From positions 1 through 32,939 of the forward strand of contig JARGOD010000054.1 in NCBI GenBank assembly GCA_029210205.1: a DNA stretch of 32,939 nucleotides, in the 5' to 3' direction. Origin of the DNA: Verrucomicrobiales bacterium (GTDB lineage Bacteria; Verrucomicrobiota; Verrucomicrobiia; Verrucomicrobiales; DEV007). Position numbers and translations under genes: made by a program. The notes under the pieces are model-generated. The model was given only the letters and a program-made list of their open reading frames with translations, made no database searches and was not told the origin of the DNA. Of the stretch, positions 1 through 8,667 are shown one piece after another; position 1 is the stretch's first letter, and every line of letters begins with the position of its first letter.

Positions 1-3000
1 AAATCCGTGTAGGCGGCACCACCGCCTCTCGGTGTCCGCTCAACCGTCGGCAGAACTGAGGTGTTTCTCGTTGGCAGTGTTTGCGGAAGGAGGTCAAAAT
101 TCTTAAAGAAACGACTGTTCGTGATTCCAATAGACCCTGCTAAAGTCGCGGCTGAAAAGGGACCGGTGAGAGTCAGCGCTGCGTCGGTTCTGAGACTTAA
201 GTCGGGGGTTCTGAATACGAGTGCTTCTTCTGCGCCGAGGCTGAGGTCAAACCTTGGCTCTTTTTGGGGGGCAAAATCTATTGTTCCGCTAGCATCGACC
301 TTGCCGCCGGCGACAATGGCATTGAGTCGCTCAATCGTAAGTCGGTTTTCTGCAAAGCGGGTTTTTAGATCGATATCATAAAATGAGGGAGCGTCCCGGT
401 TATTGAGGCGAAGCCTCGAAACGTCAAGCATCCCGTCTCCAGAAATCAGAGGGGTAGCGATGCTCCCGGTGACGGCCGCATCGAGAGCAACGTTCCCTTC
501 GATTGATTTGATCGCCGGGACTTGTGTGGAAAGAAAGGCAAGAGTGCTTTTTTCCATACGCGCTGAAGCGTTGATTTGCTCCTGGCTTACATCCCGCTCT
601 TTGAGTGCCCACTCCTTCGGGAAAAAGGGGAGCGAGGCATTGATGACGAGCGGATTAATGTCAGGATGTTGATATTTCCCCTGCAGAATGGCTTTTCCCT
701 TCGTCGTTTTCAGGGAGAGGTTGAGAGCTCCGACCTTCATATTGTCCTGCTGCGGCAGGGCAATATTAGAAACGGCGAGAGCGAGGTCGACCTCTGGCTG
801 AGCTGGCGTCCCATTGATGAGGATGTCGAGGTCGAGGTCCCCATCCACGGGCGGCGCATTGTTTACTAGTCTCGTTAGCGTTTTCAGCGCGACTGGATCT
901 GAACTGAATTGAAGGCTGAGGGGGCCTTCCTGAGAGAACCATTTGGCAGCAGTGAGCTTATCTTTTGAAAGCGGGGCCGAAGCCGTCGCGGAAAAAACAG
1001 GATTTCCGTCAGAAGACGCCTTCAATTCAGTCACTTCTAAACGCGATCCGTTCCACTCAACCTGACCGTCGAGATCGAGAGGCTCGCTGCGAAGATTCAG
1101 AACTGTGGAGAGGCTGGAATCGGAAAAGTTTCCGGAAAAATTGAAAGAATCAATCGTAGCCGCATCGTCGGCGAGAGTGAGGCTCCTTCCGTCGAGATCG
1201 AATTCGCCTGAGCCTGTTTTCTGAATGGCATTCCCTTCGGCCCGAAGCGCCAGAGTTGCTGAACCAGGGAGGAGACGAGCGATTTCGCGATTTCCGAGAA
1301 GTCGCTTTAAGGCACCTTCACTTTTCAGGTCGAGATCCAGATCCAGATTGGCGTCAAAGACCTGATCAACAAGATGATAACTTGCCGTTCCATCGATTTG
1401 ACTGAGCGAATCAGCATAGAGAGCGAAAATGGTGGCTACGCCGTTGGGATTCTCAACCCGGGCTGAGAGATCAATCTTCTCCAGAGTCTCTCCATCAATT
1501 CTCAGTGTATCGGAGAATACATCAAGCTTGCCCGAGAGCACATCGCCGCTTTGGAATCGCAAGTCGGAAAGATCTAGCGAGAGCTGTCCTGCGACGGGAA
1601 GGTTTCGCCAGGCAGGGGGGGCGAGTTGCTCCCAGAGGGGAGCGAGATTGGGCGCTTCAAAGTTTGCCTTCAAATTGAGTGGACTTTCTTGAAGGTCCTC
1701 AATGGTTGCGGCCCCGGTCAGGTCGAGGCGCGCTTCAGCGGTCAAGCTTGCGCCTTCCTGTTCCGCGTTGATCGTCGCATCAAGCGCCTTGCGACCTTCG
1801 AATTCGCGGGTTGCGGCGCGGAAATTCACATCACCGAGCTGAACCTCATTCCATTTGAGCCCAGAAAGGATTGCTCCAAGGTCGGCCTTCCAACTTTCAG
1901 GTCTTGAGACACTGCCTGACACATTCATTTCTATGTCGAGGGCTGGATCGCCTTGAACCACTTCGAGGGTTGGGCGAAAATCAAATCGACCCTTAGTATT
2001 GATGGCATCCCAAGTTCCGCTCGTTCCGAGGTGCCCGTTTAATTTTCCGGTGATAGGAGATTCATCGAGAAATAGAAGAGCGAGTTCCTCGACCGCCAGA
2101 TCTGATGCCGTTAGAGTAATCGCCACATCACCGTCCTGACGGATCAATGTCTCACTACTCTTCGAGTTGAACGGGAGTGAAGCATTGAGAGTCAAAGCTC
2201 GTGTTTCGCTTAGATAAATCGCGAGGTCATCGACCGTGATCCGCGAATCCTCCCAGGCGGCTTTTCCGGAAAGAGATACCGAGTCTGAATTCACCCTAAT
2301 CGTTGGGATGAGAATTCGTGCGTCCTTGTAATTTGCGTCGAGAGCAATTTCCAGGGGTTGGCCTCCTCCATAGCGGAAATTCCTGGCGCCGAAGGTTGCG
2401 TTGCCATGATGCTCTACCTGCTCAAAAGTTCCTGCGCCGTTCCATCTGAGAGTTCCTGCTCCGGAGATCTCGCTGACTGCGAGACGTTCGAGAACACCTC
2501 CGAGGAGTCCATCCGTATTAAATTCTCCTTCAAGAGTTCCAGTGTAAGACATTGAGGGAAGAGAAAATGAGCCATTTAATTTCGCTTTCGTCGATTCATC
2601 GAGTCCCGCCTCAGCGGCCAATTTGATCTCACCAGTCTCGGGCACCTGCGCGGCAAACTGCAAATGAGTGAGCGCTTCTCCATTCCATTGCAAAGTGTCG
2701 GAGGCAATGAGGGCACTGCCCGATCGCAAAGATGTTCCACCTACCCATTGAACGTTCTCGATCCGGCCATCTATCTTGCCGGATACTGGAATATCAATGT
2801 CCCATCCGCTGAGCAGTTCTTCTAGCGATTCGATTTTCAGATCGGCGGCGAAACCGATCGGCATGGTCGCCAAATCTTCTGTGGAAGTAGCCGAATTGAG
2901 AGGAGCGGAGACAAGTGCCGAGACGCTTGCCCCCGGGGTGATTGCATTCAGTTCAATCTGATTTTCGGTAAGAAGCAGCGCCAGTGAATCGATGCCGATA

Positions 3001-4016
3001 CTATCTATCGCGAGATTGCGGGCGAAGATTTTGCCTTCTATCATCCACGATGCCGGCGTTGCAAAGTCGCCCTCGAAGCGAAGCGCCAGTTCCGAGATTG
3101 TTCCTTCGAGCTGCGGAGCGTCATCGAGCGATGGAAGGCCTGCGAGGTCAATGCTTTGCGCCGCAGGGAGGTCGAGAGTCACGAGGCCGGCGGAATTCGC
3201 AAAGACAGAAATCTGCCCTCCGCCGAGTGTGATTCCTGCGTCGACGACCCATTCACCCGGTGTGATCTCTTTCAGGGTGAGGTGCTTTAGAGACTCGATT
3301 TCTTTTCCGTTAAATTGATCCAACCTAAGAGCTCTGTTTTCGTGCTGGAGTCGAACTGAAAGAGGCGCAATCGGATCTTTGCGAGGGAGGACAATGGATT
3401 CAATTTTCAGTGCTCTCTCTCTCTCGGAGGAGGCCTTCAGGCTGAGGGAGCCAAGTTTATACCGCTCCTCTTCAATTTGCATTGCCACCGAGATGTTTTC
3501 GATTTCAATTTCTGAGTTAAGCAGATTCCAGAGAGGGCTGAAGTCGCTTGAAGACACCTTTTCTGCTGAGGGTCTAGTGGCAGTGTCACTCTCACTATTG
3601 GTGATTGGGATTTTCAGTTCGATCACCGCATTTTTAACACTGAGAAGATTCAGCCAGTTAAATTCTCTGGCAGCTGAAATCACTTTCAGTAAATCGTAAT
3701 TGATCTCAACCGACTCGAGCGAGAGCGAGACGAGGGGAGAGTCTTCCCCGGTCAATTCGACTTCACGGATGATGAAACCTGAGAAGAGATTTCCCTCGAC
3801 ATTTAAGTCCCCACTGATGCCTTGAGTCGCGGCAGCTTTCAGGCCGGCCCATCGACTCACCGAGGAAAAGGCGGGTCCCGCGAGGATGAAAATCAAAAGG
3901 GCGAGGCTGATCGTGACCGATCCTGAAAAGAGGAAGAATCGCTTCAATCGTTTCGAGAGCCTGCGACGGTTCGTTTTCGATGAAGCGCCGGAATTTGGCG
4001 CAGGGTCGGAAGACAT
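1..4016 (-). CDS. AsmA/TamB-like envelope protein (C-terminus beyond window edge)
   Basis: One reading frame stays open from an ATG at 4014-4016 to the left edge (1338 whole codons), so the protein is truncated by the window. Residues 1-27 are basic and polar, and residues 28-50 form one hydrophobic segment, giving a cytoplasmic tail and a single inner-membrane anchor. The rest is a long run of beta-strand-like repeats with recurring G-x-[hydrophobic]-x-[hydrophobic] patterns and phrases such as SGKLDV, VDASGTIDF and TLTGPF. That is the texture of AsmA/TamB proteins, which bridge the periplasm as lipid- or protein-transfer grooves. The last visible part resembles the start of a TamB (DUF490) C-terminal region, but the decisive end is missing. 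No Shine-Dalgarno sequence precedes the ATG. The gene lies 69 bp downstream of the DUF1080-cytochrome gene on the same strand. Family assignment rests on architecture and composition, not on a catalytic motif. Confidence 0.8.
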   Translation of the reverse strand, partial: MSSDPAPNSGASSKTNRRRLSKRLKRFFLFSGSVTISLALLIFILAGPAFSSVSRWAGLKAAATQGISGDLNVEGNLFSGFIIREVELTGEDSPLVSLSLESVEINYDLLKVISAAREFNWLNLLSVKNAVIELKIPITNSESDTATRPSAEKVSSSDFSPLWNLLNSEIEIENISVAMQIEEERYKLGSLSLKASSERERALKIESIVLPRKDPIAPLSVRLQHENRALRLDQFNGKEIESLKHLTLKEITPGEWVVDAGITLGGGQISVFANSAGLVTLDLPAAQSIDLAGLPSLDDAPQLEGTISELALRFEGDFATPASWMIEGKIFARNLAIDSIGIDSLALLLTENQIELNAITPGASVSALVSAPLNSATSTEDLATMPIGFAADLKIESLEELLSGWDIDIPVSGKIDGRIENVQWVGGTSLRSGSALIASDTLQWNGEALTHLQFAAQVPETGEIKLAAEAGLDESTKAKLNGSFSLPSMSYTGTLEGEFNTDGLLGGVLERLAVSEISGAGTLRWNGAGTFEQVEHHGNATFGARNFRYGGGQPLEIALDANYKDARILIPTIRVNSDSVSLSGKAAWEDSRITVDDLAIYLSETRALTLNASLPFNSKSSETLIRQDGDVAITLTASDLAVEELALLFLDESPITGKLNGHLGTSGTWDAINTKGRFDFRPTLEVVQGDPALDIEMNVSGSVSRPESWKADLGAILSGLKWNEVQLGDVNFRAATREFEGRKALDATINAEQEGASLTAEARLDLTGAATIEDLQESPLNLKANFEAPNLAPLWEQLAPPAWRNLPVAGQLSLDLSDLRFQSGDVLSGKLDVFSDTLRIDGETLEKIDLSARVENPNGVATIFALYADSLSQIDGTASYHLVDQVFDANLDLDLDLKSEGALKRLLGNREIARLLPGSATLALRAEGNAIQKTGSGEFDLDGRSLTLADDAATIDSFNFSGNFSDSSLSTVLNLRSEPLDLDGQVEWNGSRLEVTELKASSDGNPVFSATASAPLSKDKLTAAKWFSQEGPLSLQFSSDPVALKTLTRLVNNAPPVDGDLDLDILINGTPAQPEVDLALAVSNIALPQQDNMKVGALNLSLKTTKGKAILQGKYQHPDINPLVINASLPFFPKEWALKERDVSQEQINASARMEKSTLAFLSTQVPAIKSIEGNVALDAAVTGSIATPLISGDGMLDVSRLRLNNRDAPSFYDIDLKTRFAENRLTIERLNAIVAGGKVDASGTIDFAPQKEPRFDLSLGAEEALVFRTPDLSLRTDAALTLTGPFSAATLAGSIGITNSRFFKNFDLLPQTLPTRNTSVLPTVERTPRGGGAAYTD

Positions 4017-4085
4017 TCAGAAAGGAATCGGGTTTCAATAGCGATTCCCGTCCCATTTTAGGGGAATATTGAATATTCGCAAGAC

Positions 4086-7000
4086 TCAGCCGCCTTTCAG
4101 AAAGGCCAGAAGATCGGCCATCTCTTCGGTGGTTATGGCGGCTTCAAGGCCTTCCGGCATGAGGGAGTGTCCGGAAGAACTCATCTCACTGATTTCGGAG
4201 CGGGTAATCGTTTCTTCAATGCCGCCGGGTAGTCGCAAAGTGACGCTTTCACTGTCCTCGGCATAAATGAGACCGCTCAGGATTCTCCCGTCTTTCGATT
4301 TCACGGTGACTGCAAGCCAGCGTTCTTCTATTGCCCGGTTCGGATCGAGAATGTCAGAAAGAAGCGCCTCCGCTGGTTTGATTTTCACATCGTCGAGAGC
4401 TGGCCCTACGGCTACTCCCTTTCCACCCACTTGATGGCAGATCGCACAGGTCGCTCTCTCGAAAATAAGCTTTCCGTTCTCGGGATCTCCGACGTGATTT
4501 GTCTGCGCTTCCCGATAACGGTTAACGACTTCGGTGCGATTCCCTGCGGCGGCTCCGAAGAGCTCATTGGCGAGACTTTTTATCTCATCGTTGGTAGAGC
4601 GTCCGTAGGCCCATCGAGTCATGGGCGGCATGATTGAAGCGCTGATTTCACCGGCTTTCATTCGTTTCATCAAGGCAAGACCGGATTTCGAGTTCCCGGT
4701 GATCAGGGCTAGAGCTTCGCGCAGTGGGGTAGGCGGTAGATTACTCCAGCGATCAAAGAAAAACTCAGCGACGATTTCACGATTGTCCCGTGTCAGGGTC
4801 CGGCAGGCGGCTGATTGAATGGTAGGAGATTCGCTTGAGGAAATGAGTTGTTCGACAATTTTGGTCTTCTCATCCCACGGGAGTTGCGATACGAGGCTCA
4901 GGGCAATGATGCGATCTGCTTCCTGTCGTTGGGGATTCAAAGCGATTGCAGAGGCACCTTCAACTATCGCCCTCAACACGGCGGCCTCTTCCTCGAATCC
5001 GTCCGGTGGAGAGGCCATGAGAGTAGAGAGTCGCTTTGTCTTGAGCGAGCTTCGCCCGATGCCCTCAGAGATTCCAGAGACAACTGCGAAGTGCCACCAC
5101 TTCGATTCCCCATGAAGAGAGGCCACGACCGCTGAAAGTTCTTCCATAGAACCTTGTGACGTTGTGAGGCGGGCCATCTCCGTGAGTGCCATAGAGGCAG
5201 TCTCAGGCGAAGTATTCAGGAAATTCTCTGACTTGAGGAGGGTGACGAGAAGGGGGGGGACAAGGTCGGGGCAGGAGCTGAAAATTGCTTTTCGAAACCA
5301 GGGTTCATCCGGCTGAGCCGAGATGAGAGATTCTAATTCTGCGACTGCAGGCTTCTCGTTTGGGAAGAGGGAGAGGGCGAGAAATCGGGATCGAGCGTTC
5401 TCCGCGATTTGGGAAGTGGCGATGAATTCCGTGAATTCCGACTCCCATCCCAATGCGGCAATAGTTTGAAGCTTGTTCTCAACGAGGCCGGGATCAGATG
5501 AAGAAGCCGATCGCAGTATTTCCGGCTTTAGTTGGCCGAGACCTTCCAGTGTTCGAAAGGCATGTGTCGTCGTGAGTGGAGAGTGATTATCCGTAATCAG
5601 TGCTTCGAGAAGCGGAACTGCTGCCGCGTCATCGCGTTCAACGAGAAGTCGCTGTGCGTGGTTTCGATGCCAGGCATTCGGATGCGAGAGGAGGGTGACT
5701 AGAGCCCCGGTTTCCTCGGGGAGAGAGTTGACTGGTTTCCTTGCAGTTGCCTTGGGAACAACCCGCCAGATTCTCCCCTGATCAAGACCCGCCCGCATGT
5801 AGTGAGATTCCGCGAAGTCCTCGGGGAAGAATCGTGAGTGATCAATAAAGCGCCGATACATGTCGACAATATAGAGTGCCCCGTCTGGTCCATTCCGTGC
5901 CTGCACCGGGCGGGACCATTCGTCGGACGAGGCGAGAAATTCTCTACCAGCGCCAACACGCTCGGCGACGAAAGTCGCTCCCTTGGCAACGAGATGGTTT
6001 CTCGTTACGAGCTGGGCGGTTGGATCGCAGACAAAAATATCTCCCGTTAAATCCTGCATCAAGTCACCCGTGTAAACCGCAATGCCACAGGCTGCGGTGT
6101 GAGTCCCGGCGTGGGCTGATGAAGTGGTGTGACTGAGGAGGAGGGGGTGGAGCGGGGCGCCCGGTTTTTGAATATCCTCATGGCCCTGGACGATGCCGGC
6201 GAGCGGGTTGCGTTTTACTGCCGCGAGGGGCATTACTGCAAACATCGCCGGGTTCCGATTGCTACAGAAAAAGTGGCGGCCGAATTCGTCGAGTGTTCCA
6301 CCATATTGTCCCACGCCGGTAGACGGCTTAATCTCTCCGCTGCGGGGGTTGTATCGGAGGTTTAACCGTGGGAACTCGATGATGGCGTCAGGCTCGCCCT
6401 CGGGGTAAATCTCTTTGCCGTCGAGTCCGTTGCTCAGGTAGATGTGATTGTCGAGACCGTAGCGGGGACTGGATACCTGAAGCTGATTGTGTCTTGGTTC
6501 ATTGCTATGGAAGAGAGTCTCGCGGACGTCAGCGCGATTGTCGCCGTCGGTGTCTTTCAGGAAAAGGATCGCCGTTCTTGTTGTCGCGAGGAGACCTCCC
6601 TTGATCGGTAGCAAGCCCTGGACGTGGTCCAATTCATCTGCCCAGGTCACCGCTTCGTCCATTCGCCCGTCCTCGTTGTGATCGAGGAGCAGGCGAATTC
6701 TCGAAAGGAAGGAGTCGCCCTCCGGGGGGAGCGGGTAGTCACCCATTTCTGCGACAAAGAGTCGCCCCTTCTCGTCCCAGACAATGTCAACTGGATCACA
6801 GGTGAGAGGTTCTGCGGCGACAAGCTCGATTTCAAATTCGCCATCAAGTTCCCAGGCGGCGGCACTTGCTTCGGGAGAGAGGGGGAACCGGCGAGGCAGA
6901 ATACTTTCACCGGTGATGGCATATCCCATGTCGGTTGACCTCGCGGCTTCGGACCATTCTCCGGAGAAGTCACCCAGTGCATAGACTTCCGCCCTGCGGA

Positions 7001-7757
7001 CTTCGTAGGAAGAAAATTCAGTCTGAAAGCCAATGCTCCCGCTCGTGGGAAATACCTTTGTCGCACGGTTCACGAGTTCGCCATTAAGCCGCAATTCGAC
7101 CGTTTCGCCTGAAGCGATCACTTCGAGGCGGTTCCACTCTCCGACCGGGTTCTCGATATCGAGTTCACCGCGGAACCCCTTTACGTTTTTCCAGTTTTCA
7201 CTGCGGTCTTTCCAACCGAGGTGTCCTGATTTTTTCCCGGGACGGGGAAATGAGAAGGATGCACCATCCTCTGCCCACAAGGGCGGGTCCTGCATGCTGG
7301 CGTTGGCAATGAATCCGGCCGGAGCTTCTTCGGTAGGGAGAGAGACTAAATCCCCCGAGCCACCCTCAATCAACTGTGCCTGGAGGCAGGAAGGCCAGGT
7401 CCCGCCAAAGGCTCCATCGGCACCTGAGATATGGAAGAGAACGCCTCCGTCGCGGGCACGATCTTCACGCCCTCCAAAGTTGTACTCCGTCCAACGGTAT
7501 TCGACGACGAGATGATAATTGTTGAAAGAAGCCTTCGATCTGAAGTAACCGAGGCCTTTGCCGGTGATTCTAAGGACACCCTCATCTGTCTTTTTCCAGA
7601 CTTGATCGAACTCCGCTTCGAGAGAGGCCGGCTCGTTTAAATACTGTGTGAAAGTCTCTTCCAGCGGTGCCTTGAGGAGATCGACGACAGGTTCTGACCC
7701 CGCAAGAGGTGGCAGGAGAACGCAGGCAAAGAGAAAGATGCAAAAGTAGCGCAACAT
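4086..7757 (-). CDS. Secreted DUF1080-propeller-HEAT-cytochrome c fusion (PVC-type heme-binding protein)
   Basis: A 1223-residue exported protein. Residues 1-20 form a signal peptide. Residues about 45-262 form a concanavalin-like DUF1080 domain (3-keto-disaccharide hydrolase family). Residues about 308-690 match the PVC-type membrane-bound dehydrogenase beta-propeller (FEIELVAAEPL, RLFVAEMGDYP, GLDNHIYLSNG, NGPDGALYIVDMYR). A helical HEAT-like stretch spans about 690-1080. The C-terminal planctomycete-type heme domain has CAICH at 1104-1108, then KDGRILSGLIYAED and a closing EEMADLLAFLK. The likely role is periplasmic or outer-membrane sugar oxidation, with electrons passed to the covalent heme. 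The substrate cannot be read from sequence. The ATG is preceded by a hairpin rather than a Shine-Dalgarno sequence. The fusion of DUF1080 to the whole dehydrogenase-cytochrome module is the notable feature. The domain calls are strong; the reaction is inferred. Confidence 0.9.
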   Translation of the reverse strand: MLRYFCIFLFACVLLPPLAGSEPVVDLLKAPLEETFTQYLNEPASLEAEFDQVWKKTDEGVLRITGKGLGYFRSKASFNNYHLVVEYRWTEYNFGGREDRARDGGVLFHISGADGAFGGTWPSCLQAQLIEGGSGDLVSLPTEEAPAGFIANASMQDPPLWAEDGASFSFPRPGKKSGHLGWKDRSENWKNVKGFRGELDIENPVGEWNRLEVIASGETVELRLNGELVNRATKVFPTSGSIGFQTEFSSYEVRRAEVYALGDFSGEWSEAARSTDMGYAITGESILPRRFPLSPEASAAAWELDGEFEIELVAAEPLTCDPVDIVWDEKGRLFVAEMGDYPLPPEGDSFLSRIRLLLDHNEDGRMDEAVTWADELDHVQGLLPIKGGLLATTRTAILFLKDTDGDNRADVRETLFHSNEPRHNQLQVSSPRYGLDNHIYLSNGLDGKEIYPEGEPDAIIEFPRLNLRYNPRSGEIKPSTGVGQYGGTLDEFGRHFFCSNRNPAMFAVMPLAAVKRNPLAGIVQGHEDIQKPGAPLHPLLLSHTTSSAHAGTHTAACGIAVYTGDLMQDLTGDIFVCDPTAQLVTRNHLVAKGATFVAERVGAGREFLASSDEWSRPVQARNGPDGALYIVDMYRRFIDHSRFFPEDFAESHYMRAGLDQGRIWRVVPKATARKPVNSLPEETGALVTLLSHPNAWHRNHAQRLLVERDDAAAVPLLEALITDNHSPLTTTHAFRTLEGLGQLKPEILRSASSSDPGLVENKLQTIAALGWESEFTEFIATSQIAENARSRFLALSLFPNEKPAVAELESLISAQPDEPWFRKAIFSSCPDLVPPLLVTLLKSENFLNTSPETASMALTEMARLTTSQGSMEELSAVVASLHGESKWWHFAVVSGISEGIGRSSLKTKRLSTLMASPPDGFEEEAAVLRAIVEGASAIALNPQRQEADRIIALSLVSQLPWDEKTKIVEQLISSSESPTIQSAACRTLTRDNREIVAEFFFDRWSNLPPTPLREALALITGNSKSGLALMKRMKAGEISASIMPPMTRWAYGRSTNDEIKSLANELFGAAAGNRTEVVNRYREAQTNHVGDPENGKLIFERATCAICHQVGGKGVAVGPALDDVKIKPAEALLSDILDPNRAIEERWLAVTVKSKDGRILSGLIYAEDSESVTLRLPGGIEETITRSEISEMSSSGHSLMPEGLEAAITTEEMADLLAFLKGG

Positions 7758-7775
7758 TCCCGCAGGTTAGCGGGA
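7758..7775 (-). promoter_or_regulatory. Hairpin abutting the start codon of the DUF1080-cytochrome gene
   Basis: In the mRNA sense the bases directly before the ATG read UCCCGC, a six-base loop, then GCGGGA, giving a perfect 6-bp stem that ends next to the start codon. No Shine-Dalgarno sequence is present. Such a stem could limit ribosome access and couple translation to some other event. It could also be chance in a GC-rich spacer. Confidence 0.35.
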
Positions 7776-7852
7776 GAGCGATAGAGGGGAAAGCTGTAAG
7801 AAGGCGCGGACGCGCTAACTGTGTCTTCGACAGGGGAGAGAGAAGACGAGAG

Positions 7853-8569
7853 TCAGTTCACGTTGGTGAAGACTGCCTGAACGTCCTCATCATCTTCGAG
7901 TTTGTCGATGAGCGCTTCGATCTCGACCATCTCCTCTTCCGAGAAATCCTGAGGATTGTTCGGAATGCGTTGAGGGTTAGCTTTCTTGATCTCAACTCCG
8001 AGAGACTCGAAAGCGGAGGTGAACTGACCGAAATCAGTGAAATCGGCGTAGGCATAGGCCACTTTTCCTTCTTCATCGACTTCGAGTTCCTCAAGCCCTG
8101 AGTCGATAAGGCTGAGTTCGATCTCGTCTACCTCCATCTCCTCAGTAATCTCAAATTCAACCACCGTCTTGCGATCGAAAAGAAAGTCGAGGGCCCCGCT
8201 CGGAAGCATTTGACCACCGGACTTGTTGAAAATGGTCTTGATGTTCGCGACTGAGCGATTCGTGTTATCAGTCGCACATTCGACGAAGACCATAACGCCG
8301 TTTGGGCCTTTCCCCTCGTAGTTGATCTCGGTGATCTCTGCAGCGTCTTTGCCGTCAGCACGCTTGATCGCTGAATCGACATTGTCCTTCGGCATGTTCG
8401 CCGCTTTCGCATTTTGAATGAGGAGACGCAGCTTCGGATTTGAGTCCGGATCGGCACCACCTTCCTTGACTGCCATGGTGATTGCCTTTCCGATTTTCGG
8501 AAAGATTTTCGACATCTTGTCCCAACGCGCTTCTTTCGACTTCCGTCGATATTCAAATGCTCTGCCCAT
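7853..8569 (-). CDS. YebC/PmpR-family DNA-binding regulator or translation factor
   Basis: A 238-residue protein starting [21 protein letters not shown], the typical opening of YebC/TACO1 proteins in PVC and Bacteroidetes genomes. For this reason I chose the ATG at 8567-8569 over the in-frame one 39 bp upstream. Family hallmarks are [36 protein letters not shown], the [15 protein letters not shown] segment and an acidic C-terminal third. Family members are cytoplasmic. They have been described as transcriptional regulators (PmpR) and, for TACO1 and bacterial YebC, as factors that help ribosomes through difficult sequences such as proline runs. The sequence cannot separate these roles. The gene lies 98 bp downstream of the kinase gene and 95 bp upstream of the DUF1080-cytochrome gene on the same strand. 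Length is normal and nothing is missing. Confidence 0.95.
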   Translation of the reverse strand: MGRAFEYRRKSKEARWDKMSKIFPKIGKAITMAVKEGGADPDSNPKLRLLIQNAKAANMPKDNVDSAIKRADGKDAAEITEINYEGKGPNGVMVFVECATDNTNRSVANIKTIFNKSGGQMLPSGALDFLFDRKTVVEFEITEEMEVDEIELSLIDSGLEELEVDEEGKVAYAYADFTDFGQFTSAFESLGVEIKKANPQRIPNNPQDFSEEEMVEIEALIDKLEDDEDVQAVFTNVN

Positions 8570-8619
8570 AGTGAGGCAATTCTTGGCGTAGAAAGGGATA
8601 AACCGCAAGAACGAATCAG

Positions 8620-8663
8620 GACCTAACAGGGTTGGGTCGAGGATTGAACAGGGTTAGGTCGAG
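8620..8663. repeat. Two 17-bp direct repeats with an overlapping inverted repeat
   Basis: AACAGGGTTGGGTCGAG at 8625-8641 recurs with one change (G to A) at 8647-8663, a period of 22 bp. In addition GACCTAAC at 8620-8627 is the exact reverse complement of GTTAGGTC at 8653-8660. The element sits in the 98-bp spacer between the kinase stop and the yebC start. It could be an operator for yebC, a weak transcription terminator for the kinase gene, or a remnant of slippage. Confidence 0.55.
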
Positions 8664-8667
8664 AAAA

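Noticed and set aside
1..4000. Many short plus-strand ORFs in the first 4 kb
   Set aside because: A single open minus-strand frame with AsmA/TamB character covers the whole stretch and explains them as shadows.
4064..4078. GAATATTGAATATTC near the TamB-like gene leader
   Set aside because: Short, AT-rich and single-copy. It could be chance, and no function can be argued.
7804..7815. GC-rich dyad GCGCG-GA-CGCGC after the yebC stop
   Set aside because: The arms are only five bases, of very simple composition, with no T-run, so it is not a supportable terminator.
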